From: Cloacimonetes bacterium SCGC AAA252-N17 | GTDB lineage: Bacteria; Cloacimonadota; Cloacimonadia; JGIOTU-2 | DNA length: 64,000 bases | Reading direction: 5' to 3' | Assembly (NCBI GenBank): GCA_000404785.1 | Contig: ASNI01000004.1 | Span: 1 to 64,000, forward strand | Shown here: piece after piece, positions 54,539 to 63,159 of the stretch | Layout: every line of letters starts with the position of its first letter | How positions within the stretch are numbered: position 1 is the first letter of the stretch | Made by a program: the position numbers and the translations under genes | The notes under the pieces: model-generated | What the model saw: the letters and a program-made list of their open reading frames with translations, nothing else | Databases searched by the model: none | What the model was told of the DNA's origin: nothing

Positions 54539-55879
54539 TTATTTCCCTATACAAAATCGATCAAATATCGAGTTAATAATATCCTCACTACTTATTTTAC
54601 CGATTATTTCCTCAAGATATTCACTCGCTTCATGTAGGTCAAAGGCAATAAATTCAAGCCCCTTTTCTGCTTTTGTCGTTTCTATTGCTTGATCGATTGC
54701 TTTCAAGCTTTTTTCTGCAGCCCCGAGCTGTCGAGAGTTGGTAATAATGCCACCAGTTAGATCAAATTTCTGTATATCAATATTTTTAATTATTTCTTGC
54801 TTCAGCCGGTTTATTCCATCGCCTGTTTTAGCTGAAACATGAATATCATGTTCTTTACTGAGTTGATTTCTTTCAATTAAATCAATCTTATTCAAAACTC
54901 TCAGTATTTTTATGCCTTTAAGATTCAGTTCTGGTGTTTCACGTGAAACACTGCAATCCTCTATCCACAAAATCAAATGAGCATTCTTGATTATATTATA
55001 TGATTTTTCAATGCCATATTTTTCTATTTTGTCTGTGCTCTCTCTTAATCCTGCTGTATCGAAAAGTCTCACCAAGTAGCCCTCAAGAGCGATATCCTCC
55101 TCGATATAATCACGTGTGGTTCCGGGAAATTCGGTTACTATCGCCCTCTCGTTCTCAATTATTTTATTAAACACACTTGATTTACCTGCATTTGTAGGAC
55201 CTGCTATCACAACTCTGTAACCATCATGAAGAATCAAGCCCTCATGGGCAGTTGCGATCAATCTTTCAATCCTTGCTTTAATATCTTTAAGGATATTAAG
55301 ATAATCTTCATATTTTTTATGCTCTAATCCTTGTTCAGAAAAATCTATATCCAGCTCAATTTCAGATCTTATTGAAGATATGTCCTTCAAAATTAAACTA
55401 ATCGAATGATGTAATTTCCCTTCAAGCTGATATATTGCTGACTGCAATGAATGCTTTGTTGAAGCATGAATTAGATCAATAACTGCCTCTGCTTCAGTGA
55501 GGTCGATCTTACCATTTAGAAACGCTCTTTTTGTAAATTCACCCTTTTCAGCATGCCTTGCACCATTTTTTAGAATAGTTTGAAGAACTCGCTGCGTTAC
55601 AAAAGAACCACCGTGGCAGCTTATTTCTAAGACATCCTCTCCTGTAAAACTATTTGGCTTTTTGAAAACCGATACAAGGGCTTCATCAATTAATGCTTTC
55701 TCATCATAAATTTTCCCATAGTATATATGATGTGATTGCATTTCTTTTACAGAGAGGTTGGTTTTAAAAATTTTCTTGAGAATTTCAGTACAATCTGACC
55801 CGCTTATTCTAATTACAGAAATGCCGCCAATGCCCGGAGGTGTCGAAACTGCTGCGATCGTATCATTATGATCAATCAT
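54539..55879 (-). CDS. mnmE: tRNA modification GTPase MnmE
   Basis: 446 aa. N-terminal folate-binding part (DTIAAVSTPPGIGGISVIRISG), GTPase domain with GPTNAGKSS, and the C-terminal IFDRFCIGK motif that is the family mark. Works with MnmG (28.5 kb) on wobble uridines. It ends a minus-strand string queD-engB-dxs-mnmE whose genes overlap. A parS site is inside it. Confidence 0.95.
   Translation of the reverse strand: MIDHNDTIAAVSTPPGIGGISVIRISGSDCTEILKKIFKTNLSVKEMQSHHIYYGKIYDEKALIDEALVSVFKKPNSFTGEDVLEISCHGGSFVTQRVLQTILKNGARHAEKGEFTKRAFLNGKIDLTEAEAVIDLIHASTKHSLQSAIYQLEGKLHHSISLILKDISSIRSEIELDIDFSEQGLEHKKYEDYLNILKDIKARIERLIATAHEGLILHDGYRVVIAGPTNAGKSSVFNKIIENERAIVTEFPGTTRDYIEEDIALEGYLVRLFDTAGLRESTDKIEKYGIEKSYNIIKNAHLILWIEDCSVSRETPELNLKGIKILRVLNKIDLIERNQLSKEHDIHVSAKTGDGINRLKQEIIKNIDIQKFDLTGGIITNSRQLGAAEKSLKAIDQAIETTKAEKGLEFIAFDLHEASEYLEEIIGKISSEDIINSIFDRFCIGK
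54935..54950. promoter_or_regulatory. parS centromere site (perfect)
   Basis: TGTTTCACGTGAAACA, the exact consensus for chromosomal ParB, within the mnmE coding frame (encodes VSRET). A chance exact hit in a window of this size has odds of about 1 in 65,000. The cognate parAB is at 26.3-27.9 kb. Confidence 0.95.
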
Positions 55880-57744
55880 AATGTGAGTATATATGAATAA
55901 ATATTTTGTGTTGTAAGACCTATCTTTTCTCTTAAAATATTCGCATCACCAAAAGTGACAAATTCATCCGGAAGTCCGAAACGATTAATATTAAAATGGA
56001 TATTAAGTTCATTACATTTTTCAAGAACTGCTGTACCGAACCCTCCATAAAGTGCATTTTCTTCAATAGTAATTAGATTTTTAACCTTTTGCTTGTGCAG
56101 TTCTTTTAATATATCCCCATCGATTGGTTTAATAAATCGTGCATTAATAAGGAAGGGGTGAACATCCTTCTTCATGAGCTTATTATAAACCTCGAAACCT
56201 ATCTTAAAACTTGTTCCTGCACATAATATTGCTGTTCTTTGCCCTTCACATACAACTTCAAATTTACCCAAACGTATTTTCTCTTTTTTTAGGTCATACT
56301 CATCAATAACACCCCGCGGATAACGAACCGCAATTGGACCTTTGTCATACTTATTCATAAATAGAAGCATTCCTTTAAATTCATCTCCATCTTTTGGTGC
56401 CATAATGACCATATTGGGAATACATCGCAAGTAAGAAAGATCAAAAACGCCGTGGTGTGTGGGTCCATCCTCTCCGACAAGACCCCCCCTATCTACTGCA
56501 AATCTAACCGGTAATTTCTGGAGTGCCACATCGTGTATTATTTGATCATAGGCGCGTTGTAGAAATGTAGAATATATTGCAACGTAAGGTTTCAAGCCCT
56601 CGGTAGCCATTCCCGCTGCAAAGGTCACAGCATGTTGTTCCGCAATTCCAACGTCGTAAAATCTATCAGAAAATTTATCTCTGAAAGCACTAAGACCGGT
56701 GCCATCACACATTGCTGCAGTTATCGCAACTACGTCTTTGTCATTTTCTGCAATCTCTGTTAATGTGTCTCCAAAAAGTTGAGAGTATGAAGGTTTTGTG
56801 TGTTTGAATTTTGTTTTATTTATTTCTCCAGTTATGTTGTTGAAGGATGAAACGCCATGGAACTTGGTGGCATCATTTTCTGCAAATTCATATCCCTTCC
56901 CCTTTTTCGTAATTACGTGTATAAGTGCCGGTTCGCTAATATTATTACTCACCTGTTTGAGAATCTTTATTACAGTCGGCAGATCATGTCCGTCGATCGG
57001 TCCTACATATCTGAAACCCAGATCCTCGAAGAGACTATTTGGTATGACCATATTGAGTATACTCTCTTCAAATCTACGTGCACCGGTTATTATCTTATTT
57101 CTAATTATTTTGGGAAGTGTCTGAACCATATTCCATACATCATTTTTGACTCTGTTGTAATGATGCCCTGAAAGCACATTTGCTAAATAGTGATGTATTC
57201 CCCCAACATTCTTTGATATTGACATTGAATTATCGTTCAGGATCACAACAATATCTTTTTTCAAACCGCCAATATTATTAAGACCTTCAAATGCTTCTCC
57301 GGCAGTGAGAGCACCATCTCCTATCACTACGATTGTTTTTTCGGGTCTTTGCTTATGCTCTTTTGCGACAGAAATACCCAGAGCAGCCGAGAGTGATGTG
57401 CTGCTATGCCCCACGCCAAAAGCATCATACTTACTTTCTGATATCGAATTAAAACCACTTAAACCGCCATATTGCCGTAAATTATCAAACGCTGTATTTC
57501 TTTCTGTTAATATCTTATATGCATAAGATTGATGTCCAACATCCCAAATAATTCTACTCTTTAGCGGATCAAACACATTTAAAAGAGCAACAGTGAGTTC
57601 GACTACTCCGAGACTTGGGGCAAGATGTCCGCCTGTTTTCGACGTAACTTCAATAATTCTTTCTCTAATATCTTTGCATAATTCTTTTAATTCAAGTAAA
57701 TTCAATTTTTTAAGATCTTCGGGATTTTTCACTTTTTCTAACAT
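55876..57744 (-). CDS. dxs: 1-deoxy-D-xylulose-5-phosphate synthase
   Basis: 622 aa, the first enzyme of the MEP isoprenoid pathway. Thiamin diphosphate motif GDGALTAGEAFEGLNN ... NDNSMSIS, GHQSYAYKIL near 70, and the VGIAEQHAVTFAAGMA of the transketolase Pyr domain. Overlaps mnmE by four bases and engB by seven. Confidence 0.95.
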   Translation of the reverse strand: MLEKVKNPEDLKKLNLLELKELCKDIRERIIEVTSKTGGHLAPSLGVVELTVALLNVFDPLKSRIIWDVGHQSYAYKILTERNTAFDNLRQYGGLSGFNSISESKYDAFGVGHSSTSLSAALGISVAKEHKQRPEKTIVVIGDGALTAGEAFEGLNNIGGLKKDIVVILNDNSMSISKNVGGIHHYLANVLSGHHYNRVKNDVWNMVQTLPKIIRNKIITGARRFEESILNMVIPNSLFEDLGFRYVGPIDGHDLPTVIKILKQVSNNISEPALIHVITKKGKGYEFAENDATKFHGVSSFNNITGEINKTKFKHTKPSYSQLFGDTLTEIAENDKDVVAITAAMCDGTGLSAFRDKFSDRFYDVGIAEQHAVTFAAGMATEGLKPYVAIYSTFLQRAYDQIIHDVALQKLPVRFAVDRGGLVGEDGPTHHGVFDLSYLRCIPNMVIMAPKDGDEFKGMLLFMNKYDKGPIAVRYPRGVIDEYDLKKEKIRLGKFEVVCEGQRTAILCAGTSFKIGFEVYNKLMKKDVHPFLINARFIKPIDGDILKELHKQKVKNLITIEENALYGGFGTAVLEKCNELNIHFNINRFGLPDEFVTFGDANILREKIGLTTQNIYSYILTL

Positions 57745-58370
57745 GTAGCATCTCCATTCTTAACTAACGCAGTAATTTGCCCGATCCACTGTAATATTTC
57801 TTCTCTACCAATCTTTGATTTTGAAGAAAATCCAATAATTTCGTGATGTGGTAATAATAAAAATTGATCTTTTAGCGCCCTTATCTTTATTGCTACTTGA
57901 GATTTGCCTAATTTGTCTGCTTTTGTAGGAACAAGCAATATTTCTTTTCCATGAGACAATATCCATTCTTTTGCATCAATATCTTTTTTATCTGCATCAT
58001 GCCGTATATCCACTATCAATATAAATCCAAAAAGATTTTTTCTCTTTGAAATATAATCATCGATAAGTCTTTTCCAATCCTGTTGCATTTTCTCAGATAT
58101 TTTTGAATAGCCATATCCTGGAAGATCAGCAAAATTAAGCTTCTCTTTTTGATCACCATATTGGAACGACACCTCGAAAATGTTTATCGTTCGGGTTTTA
58201 CCGGGTTTCTTGCTGATTTGAGCAAGGTTCTTTCTTTGAAGCAACGCATTTATAAGTGAAGATTTCCCCACATTAGATCTGCCGATGAATGCTATTTCGG
58301 GCAAATCACTTTCTGAAAGATCAGAAAACTTATATGCGCTCTCAATAAATTTCGAATCAAGTATTTTCAT
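57738..58370 (-). CDS. engB: Ribosome biogenesis GTPase EngB (YsxC)
   Basis: 210 aa. P-loop GRSNVGKSSLIN, G2 GKTRTINIF, G3 DLPGYGYSK, G4 VPTKADKL. It acts in 50S subunit assembly. Overlaps queD at its start. Confidence 0.94.
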   Translation of the reverse strand: MKILDSKFIESAYKFSDLSESDLPEIAFIGRSNVGKSSLINALLQRKNLAQISKKPGKTRTINIFEVSFQYGDQKEKLNFADLPGYGYSKISEKMQQDWKRLIDDYISKRKNLFGFILIVDIRHDADKKDIDAKEWILSHGKEILLVPTKADKLGKSQVAIKIRALKDQFLLLPHHEIIGFSSKSKIGREEILQWIGQITALVKNGDATC

Positions 58371-58737
58371 GAGGTCTATAAATAACAGAATATTTCTCGG
58401 ATTCGCTTACTTCAATTTCATATACTGAAGTGATTTCACTATTAAAAACCAATTGAGATTTTTCAAAAATCTTTTGTGCAATTATTTCAGAAGTCGGATT
58501 GCAATCGTCGAAACATGCTAAACTATTAAGATTTTCATGGTCAAATTCTTTCAACAAATAATTGAATTCCTTCTTCAATATCTTAAAATCAACAGTCATT
58601 CCAATCTCGTCAATTTTATTACATATAAGTGCAAGACGAACATTCCAGTTGTGTCCATGCACATTTGCGCAGTCACCTTTATAGCCCACAATATTATGAG
58701 CAGCGCTGAAATTACTTTTAATATTAATTATAAACAT
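58357..58737 (-). CDS. queD: 6-pyruvoyl-tetrahydropterin synthase / QueD family protein
   Basis: 126 aa. Zinc ligands in NFSAAHNI and VHGHNWNV, catalytic Cys in GDCANVHGH, and FDHENLN. The likely reaction is formation of 6-carboxy-tetrahydropterin for queuosine, or a related pterin. ATG at 58737 has GAGG five bases upstream; a GTG two codons earlier is less good. No other queuosine gene is here, so the pathway is by family only. Confidence 0.85.
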   Translation of the reverse strand: MFIINIKSNFSAAHNIVGYKGDCANVHGHNWNVRLALICNKIDEIGMTVDFKILKKEFNYLLKEFDHENLNSLACFDDCNPTSEIIAQKIFEKSQLVFNSEITSVYEIEVSESEKYSVIYRPHENT

Positions 58738-58849
58738 AGCCACCTCAACATATGAGCTTATTTATTCTTGTAATTTGTTGTCAAAATATTCTATACTTTC
58801 TTGACATCAATATCCTCTTTTCAAGTCTGAGTGCAGTCATGGAGGTACA

Positions 58850-60238
58850 ATGATAAAAAAATCAATAATCGAACGCATCCTTCAAAAGGCACTCTCAAAT
58901 GGGGCAGATTTTTCTGAACTTTTTTTTGAAGATTCCGTCAGCTCTTCAATTCAGTTGCTTGACAGCAATATCGTCGAGTCAATCAGCGGAAATGATTACG
59001 GGGCTGGGATACGAGTTTTTTACGGGCATAAAGCGATCTATGCCTTTACAAATGATGTTTCAGAAAAGGGACTTCTAACAGCGGCAGAAGCAGTAAGTAA
59101 GGCAGAGATTGGAAACAAATCTTTAGAAGCCGTCGATTTGACTGAAAAATTGTATGATTCTCCACATAAAGTCCTAATACCTTTTGACTCGGTTCATCAT
59201 CAGGATAAAATTGCATTCATTCATTCAATTGATACTGCATCACGAAATTTCTCTGCCTATATTTCACAAGTTAGTATTAATTATATGGAAAAAATCCAAA
59301 AGGTCATGATAGCAAACAATGAAGGATTACTTGCCAAGGATCAAAGAACATATGCACGAATATTTGTAAGCTCAATTGCGAGTAAAGATAACCAGATGCA
59401 GACAGGGGGAGAAGGTCCCGGTGCATTAATGGGTTATGAATTCTTCAATAGTCTCGATCCTGAAGAACTCGGTAGAACAACAGCAGAAAGAGCTGTAAAA
59501 ATGCTCCTTGCAGATTATGCTCCAAGTGGAAAATTTCCCATCATTATTGGAAATGCCTTTGGCGGAGTAATATTTCATGAGGCGTGCGGACATTCTCTTG
59601 AGACCACATCTGTTGCAAAAGGGGCTTCTGTATTTTCCGATAAGCTTGAGAAACAAATTGCCAACTCATGCGTTACTGCGATAGATGACGGAACAATCCC
59701 AAACAAATGGGGATCGAGTACAATCGATGATGAAGGCAGTCTCACTAAGAGAACTGTTCTGATAGACAAAGGTGTTCTCAAGTCCTTTATGATCGACAAA
59801 CTGGGCGGTTTGAAGATCGGAATGCCTTCCACCGGAAGCGGAAGAAGACAATCTTACAAATTCGCTCCGACATCTCGAATGAGAAATACTTTTATCAATA
59901 CTGGAACAGACTCCATTAATGACATGATTTCTTCTGTCGATTTTGGATTGTATGCCAAAAAAATGGGTGGAGGTTCTGTTCAACCCGGAACGGGAGATTT
60001 CAATTTCGCAGTAGGTGAAGGATATCTTATTGAAAAGGGGAAAGTTACAAAACCTGTTCGCGGCGCTACTTTGATCGGTAACGGTCGTGATATTTTAAAA
60101 AAGATAAGCATGATAAGCGATGACCTTGAGCTTGCAGAAGGAATGTGCGGTTCTCAGAGCGGCATCATCCCCACATGCGTTGGACAGCCGACTATCAAAG
60201 TTGATGAGATCGTCGTCGGTGGAAGGAAGGAGAAGTAA
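58850..60238 (+). CDS. tldD: Metalloprotease TldD
   Basis: 462 aa. Zinc motif HEACGHSLE (HExxxH type) near 244, the C-terminal GMCGSQSG. Partner of the TldE protein that follows; together they cleave unfolded peptides and may process small secreted peptides. GGAGG lies before the ATG. The start faces queD across a 112-base gap that must carry both promoters. Confidence 0.93.
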   Translation: MIKKSIIERILQKALSNGADFSELFFEDSVSSSIQLLDSNIVESISGNDYGAGIRVFYGHKAIYAFTNDVSEKGLLTAAEAVSKAEIGNKSLEAVDLTEKLYDSPHKVLIPFDSVHHQDKIAFIHSIDTASRNFSAYISQVSINYMEKIQKVMIANNEGLLAKDQRTYARIFVSSIASKDNQMQTGGEGPGALMGYEFFNSLDPEELGRTTAERAVKMLLADYAPSGKFPIIIGNAFGGVIFHEACGHSLETTSVAKGASVFSDKLEKQIANSCVTAIDDGTIPNKWGSSTIDDEGSLTKRTVLIDKGVLKSFMIDKLGGLKIGMPSTGSGRRQSYKFAPTSRMRNTFINTGTDSINDMISSVDFGLYAKKMGGGSVQPGTGDFNFAVGEGYLIEKGKVTKPVRGATLIGNGRDILKKISMISDDLELAEGMCGSQSGIIPTCVGQPTIKVDEIVVGGRKEK

Positions 60239-61572
60239 TGTTTGAAAAAGAATTTCAGCATATACAAAAACTTGCAAAAAAGTATGACATTCAGTATTAT
60301 GATGTTTATCTCTCGAAATCAAAAGCTTTCTCTGTTAAGATCTTCAGGCAGGATATTGACAGCTTTAATTATTCAGATTCGACCGGGCTTGGAATTAGAG
60401 TTATTCTTGATGATATTACTGGCTATTCTTATACAGAAAAACTAGATCGAGAATCATTAGAATCAGCACTTCGCAATGCAAGAGAAAATGCAAAAAGCGT
60501 TGATTTCAAGGAAAAAATTGTACTCGATAACTATCCTGCAATCGACGAGAATCTCGACATTTACAATAAAGACCTTTCTGGAATTCCAGTTGAAGATAAG
60601 ATCAAGAAGGCAAAGGAGCTTGAGAAAATTGCACTCGACTATGACAAAAGGATAGTCAATGTACCTCATGCGCTTATTAGTGATAATGAATCTTTTTTCA
60701 AAATTGCAAACTCAAGCGGTTTGAACAAGGAATATTCCACAAATGCATGCTATGGCCTTTCTTTTTGTCTTGCAAAAGAAGGAGAGGAAACAAAGTCAGG
60801 ATACTTTGAAGCACAATCTCGCGATTTCAATGATATTAAACCTCAGAACATAAGTAATGAAGCAGCCCAAAGAGCACTTGATTTATTAGGTGCACGAGAG
60901 ATTAAGTCCGATAACTATCCTATCCTTTTTAACAACGAAATGTCCGCTACTTTATTGAGTACTTTCTGGAGAATATTTTCAGCAAAAACCGTTCAGGAAG
61001 GTCAATCACTCCTGAAGGGACAGCTCGGCAAGAATATTGCTCATTCTATTGTAAATATCATTGATGATGCGCTGCTCAACAATGGTTATAATACTCGTCC
61101 TTTCGATGATGAGGGCTATCCTTCTCGGAAGACTGAACTGATTGCTGATGGTTTGCTGCAATCTTTTCTTCATAACACAATTACAGCACTGAAGGATGGT
61201 ACTGTTTCAACTGGTAATGCAAGCAGATCATACAAAAGTACAATAAATATTTCGCCTTCGAATTTGTACATTAAACCTGGCTTATCTTCCAAAAACGACC
61301 TGTATTCTAAATTTCCAAAATGCCTTGAAATCGTCCAATTATCGGGTATGCACAGTGGATGCAATACAATATCCGGAGATTTTTCAATGGGCGCTCAGGG
61401 CTTTTACTGCGAAAATGGAAAAAGAAAATATCCCATACACAACTTTACTGTTTCGGGGAATTTCCTCCAACTAATGAAGCAGGTCGTTGGTATTGCCGAT
61501 GATCTAAAATTTAAGCTTTCTGCAATTGGAGCCCCTTCAATACTGGTTGAAGATCTTTCGATCAGCGGATAG
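60238..61572 (+). CDS. pmbA: TldE/PmbA protease subunit
   Basis: 444 aa. Same fold as TldD but without the HExxxH motif, as expected for the non-catalytic partner. GLGIRVILDDITGYSYTEK near 50, and the C-terminal GAQGFYCENGKRKYPIHNFTVSGN in part. Its ATG overlaps the tldD stop (TAATG). Confidence 0.92.
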   Translation: MFEKEFQHIQKLAKKYDIQYYDVYLSKSKAFSVKIFRQDIDSFNYSDSTGLGIRVILDDITGYSYTEKLDRESLESALRNARENAKSVDFKEKIVLDNYPAIDENLDIYNKDLSGIPVEDKIKKAKELEKIALDYDKRIVNVPHALISDNESFFKIANSSGLNKEYSTNACYGLSFCLAKEGEETKSGYFEAQSRDFNDIKPQNISNEAAQRALDLLGAREIKSDNYPILFNNEMSATLLSTFWRIFSAKTVQEGQSLLKGQLGKNIAHSIVNIIDDALLNNGYNTRPFDDEGYPSRKTELIADGLLQSFLHNTITALKDGTVSTGNASRSYKSTINISPSNLYIKPGLSSKNDLYSKFPKCLEIVQLSGMHSGCNTISGDFSMGAQGFYCENGKRKYPIHNFTVSGNFLQLMKQVVGIADDLKFKLSAIGAPSILVEDLSISG

Positions 61573-61576
61573 CATC

Positions 61577-62362
61577 ATGCGAGTAGGATTTCTTCAATTC
61601 TATCCTGAGCTGTTTCACGAGAAACAGAATCTCGATAAAATATCCTTGATGTTGCGGAATTGCAATACCGATCTTGTCGTTCTTCCAGAGCTTTGCACAA
61701 GTGGTTATTTGTTCGAATCCAAAGAAGAGATGGACCCCTTTTCTTCAACTGGTAACGGCAGAATTTCTGATTTCTTCAATGATATTACTGTGCGTGAACA
61801 AACATCTCTTGTTGCGGGATTTCTTGAAAAAAATGGGGAGCTATTCTATAATTCGCAAATTCTTATAGATCCTTTTGGAAATCAAACAATTTATCGTAAA
61901 ACCCATCTATTCTTAAACGAAAAAGATATTTTCGCACCCGGAAATACCGGTTTTAAAGTGGCCAAATACAAGAATGCATTTCTTGGGCTTATGGTATGTT
62001 TTGACTGGATATTTCCAGAATCTGCCCGCACGCTGTCAGTTATGGGTGCAGATATACTGTGCCATTCTGCAAATCTTGTAATGCCTTTCTGCCAAAAAGC
62101 TATGATCACCCGGTCAATTGAAAATCATGTATATACCATAACAAGTAATCGTGTCGGGTCTGAAAAAAATAGGGATCAAGCACTTACTTTTACGGGATTG
62201 AGCCAGATAACTGATCCATATGGTAATATTTTGATCCAGGCAAATCAAACTGAAGAAGTGCTCATGAAAGTCGATATTGATCCTGAAATAGCTCGAAATA
62301 AAATGATCACAGAAAAGAATCACCTATTCAATGATAGGAGAAAAGAATTTTACGATCTATAA
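61577..62362 (+). CDS. Carbon-nitrogen hydrolase (nitrilase superfamily)
   Basis: About 261 aa. The catalytic Glu-Lys-Cys triad is seen in VVLPELCTSGY, IYRKTHLF and GLMVCFDWIFPE. Probably an omega-amidase or related amidohydrolase; the substrate is not visible. ATG at 61577 lies four bases after the pmbA stop. A near-perfect parS is in the first codons. Confidence 0.88.
   Translation: MRVGFLQFYPELFHEKQNLDKISLMLRNCNTDLVVLPELCTSGYLFESKEEMDPFSSTGNGRISDFFNDITVREQTSLVAGFLEKNGELFYNSQILIDPFGNQTIYRKTHLFLNEKDIFAPGNTGFKVAKYKNAFLGLMVCFDWIFPESARTLSVMGADILCHSANLVMPFCQKAMITRSIENHVYTITSNRVGSEKNRDQALTFTGLSQITDPYGNILIQANQTEEVLMKVDIDPEIARNKMITEKNHLFNDRRKEFYDL
61611..61626. promoter_or_regulatory. Candidate second parS site (one mismatch)
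   Basis: TGTTTCACGAGAAACA differs from the perfect parS at one central base. It lies inside the nitrilase-family gene (coding LFHEK), 6.7 kb from the perfect site. ParB-bound chromosomes usually carry several sites of this kind near the origin. Confidence 0.65.
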
Positions 62363-62469
62363 ATATTTCTTACATTACTAACTACTTGTAATTCTAAGAC
62401 GCCAAAAACTTGACACCAAATCAGGGCTCTCAGAATTGCACATTCTAAAGTACATCTGGAGGTTTAGCT

Positions 62470-62604
62470 GTGAAAAGAACGTTTCAGCCGCATAATAAAC
62501 CTAAAAAAAGTTCTCATGGTTTTCGCAAAAGAATGAAAACCAAAGATGGTAGAGCGATATTCAAACGTCGTCGTGCAAAACGTCGCAAAAGACTTTCTAT
62601 ATAA
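62470..62604 (+). CDS. rpmH: 50S ribosomal protein L34
   Basis: 44 aa, very basic: [18 protein letters not shown], then [20 protein letters not shown] in part. The motif is that of L34 and length is normal. GTG start with GGAGG eight bases upstream. A TTGACA at 62410 may be part of its promoter. It is too short for most gene tracks. First of the rpmH-rnpA-yidD-yidC string. Confidence 0.95.
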   Translation: MKRTFQPHNKPKKSSHGFRKRMKTKDGRAIFKRRRAKRRKRLSI

Positions 62605-62610
62605 TGACGC

Positions 62611-62931
62611 GTGAAGAGAATTACTTCTCAAGCAGAATTTGATGCATTAAAAAAACATGGTAAACGTAAACATACTCCATATTTTGATATTGTCTCATGT
62701 TCTATCAATAAAGGCAACGATTTCGGACTTGCCGTTATTGTTTCAAAAAAAATTGCAAATGCCGTGAAAAGAAATAAGATTAAACGCTGGATTAAGAACT
62801 TTGCTCATACTCATAATGACTTATTTCTTATAAATTATGACTATCTCGTAATAACTAAACATGGTATTTATGAGTTCGGTCGTGACAATATATATAAGGA
62901 ACTTGAAAAGGTTCTTGAAGAACGTGAATAA
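62611..62931 (+). CDS. rnpA: Ribonuclease P protein component
   Basis: 106 aa. The RNR-type motif reads AVKRNKIKRWIKN, GLAVIVSKKIANAVKRN precedes it, and DYLVITKHGIYE is the central strand. It helps the P RNA to mature tRNA 5' ends. GTG start six bases after the rpmH stop. The FxxxR start is reduced (TSQAEFDALKKHGKRKH). Confidence 0.93.
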   Translation: MKRITSQAEFDALKKHGKRKHTPYFDIVSCSINKGNDFGLAVIVSKKIANAVKRNKIKRWIKNFAHTHNDLFLINYDYLVITKHGIYEFGRDNIYKELEKVLEERE

Positions 62932-63145
62932 AATTATAAATCTTTTTTCCATACTTTTGATAACAATTTATCAAAAATTCATCTCACCAATTTTCCCTGA
63001 TGCATGCCGCTTTTATCCATCCTGTTCCATCTATGCAAAGAGTGCGTTTAAGAAATATGGATTTTTAAAAGCGATGTATTTATCTTCCTGGCGCATACTT
63101 AGGTGCAATCCCTGGTCAAGAGGAGGATATGATCCACTACCATAA
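62924..63145 (+). CDS. yidD: Membrane protein insertion factor YidD
   Basis: 73 aa. One amphipathic start (INLFSILLITIYQKFISPI) and the family core CRFYPSCSIYAKSAFKKYG and CNPWSRGGYDPLP. GTG start overlapping the end of rnpA by eight bases. Helps YidC insert membrane proteins. Confidence 0.93.
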   Translation: MNKIINLFSILLITIYQKFISPIFPDACRFYPSCSIYAKSAFKKYGFLKAMYLSSWRILRCNPWSRGGYDPLP

Positions 63146-63159
63146 AGGACAAGTAAACT

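Noticed and set aside
54957..54967. CTATCCACA as a DnaA box and origin
   Set aside because: One near match inside mnmE and no cluster or dnaA gene; the origin is more likely just outside the window.
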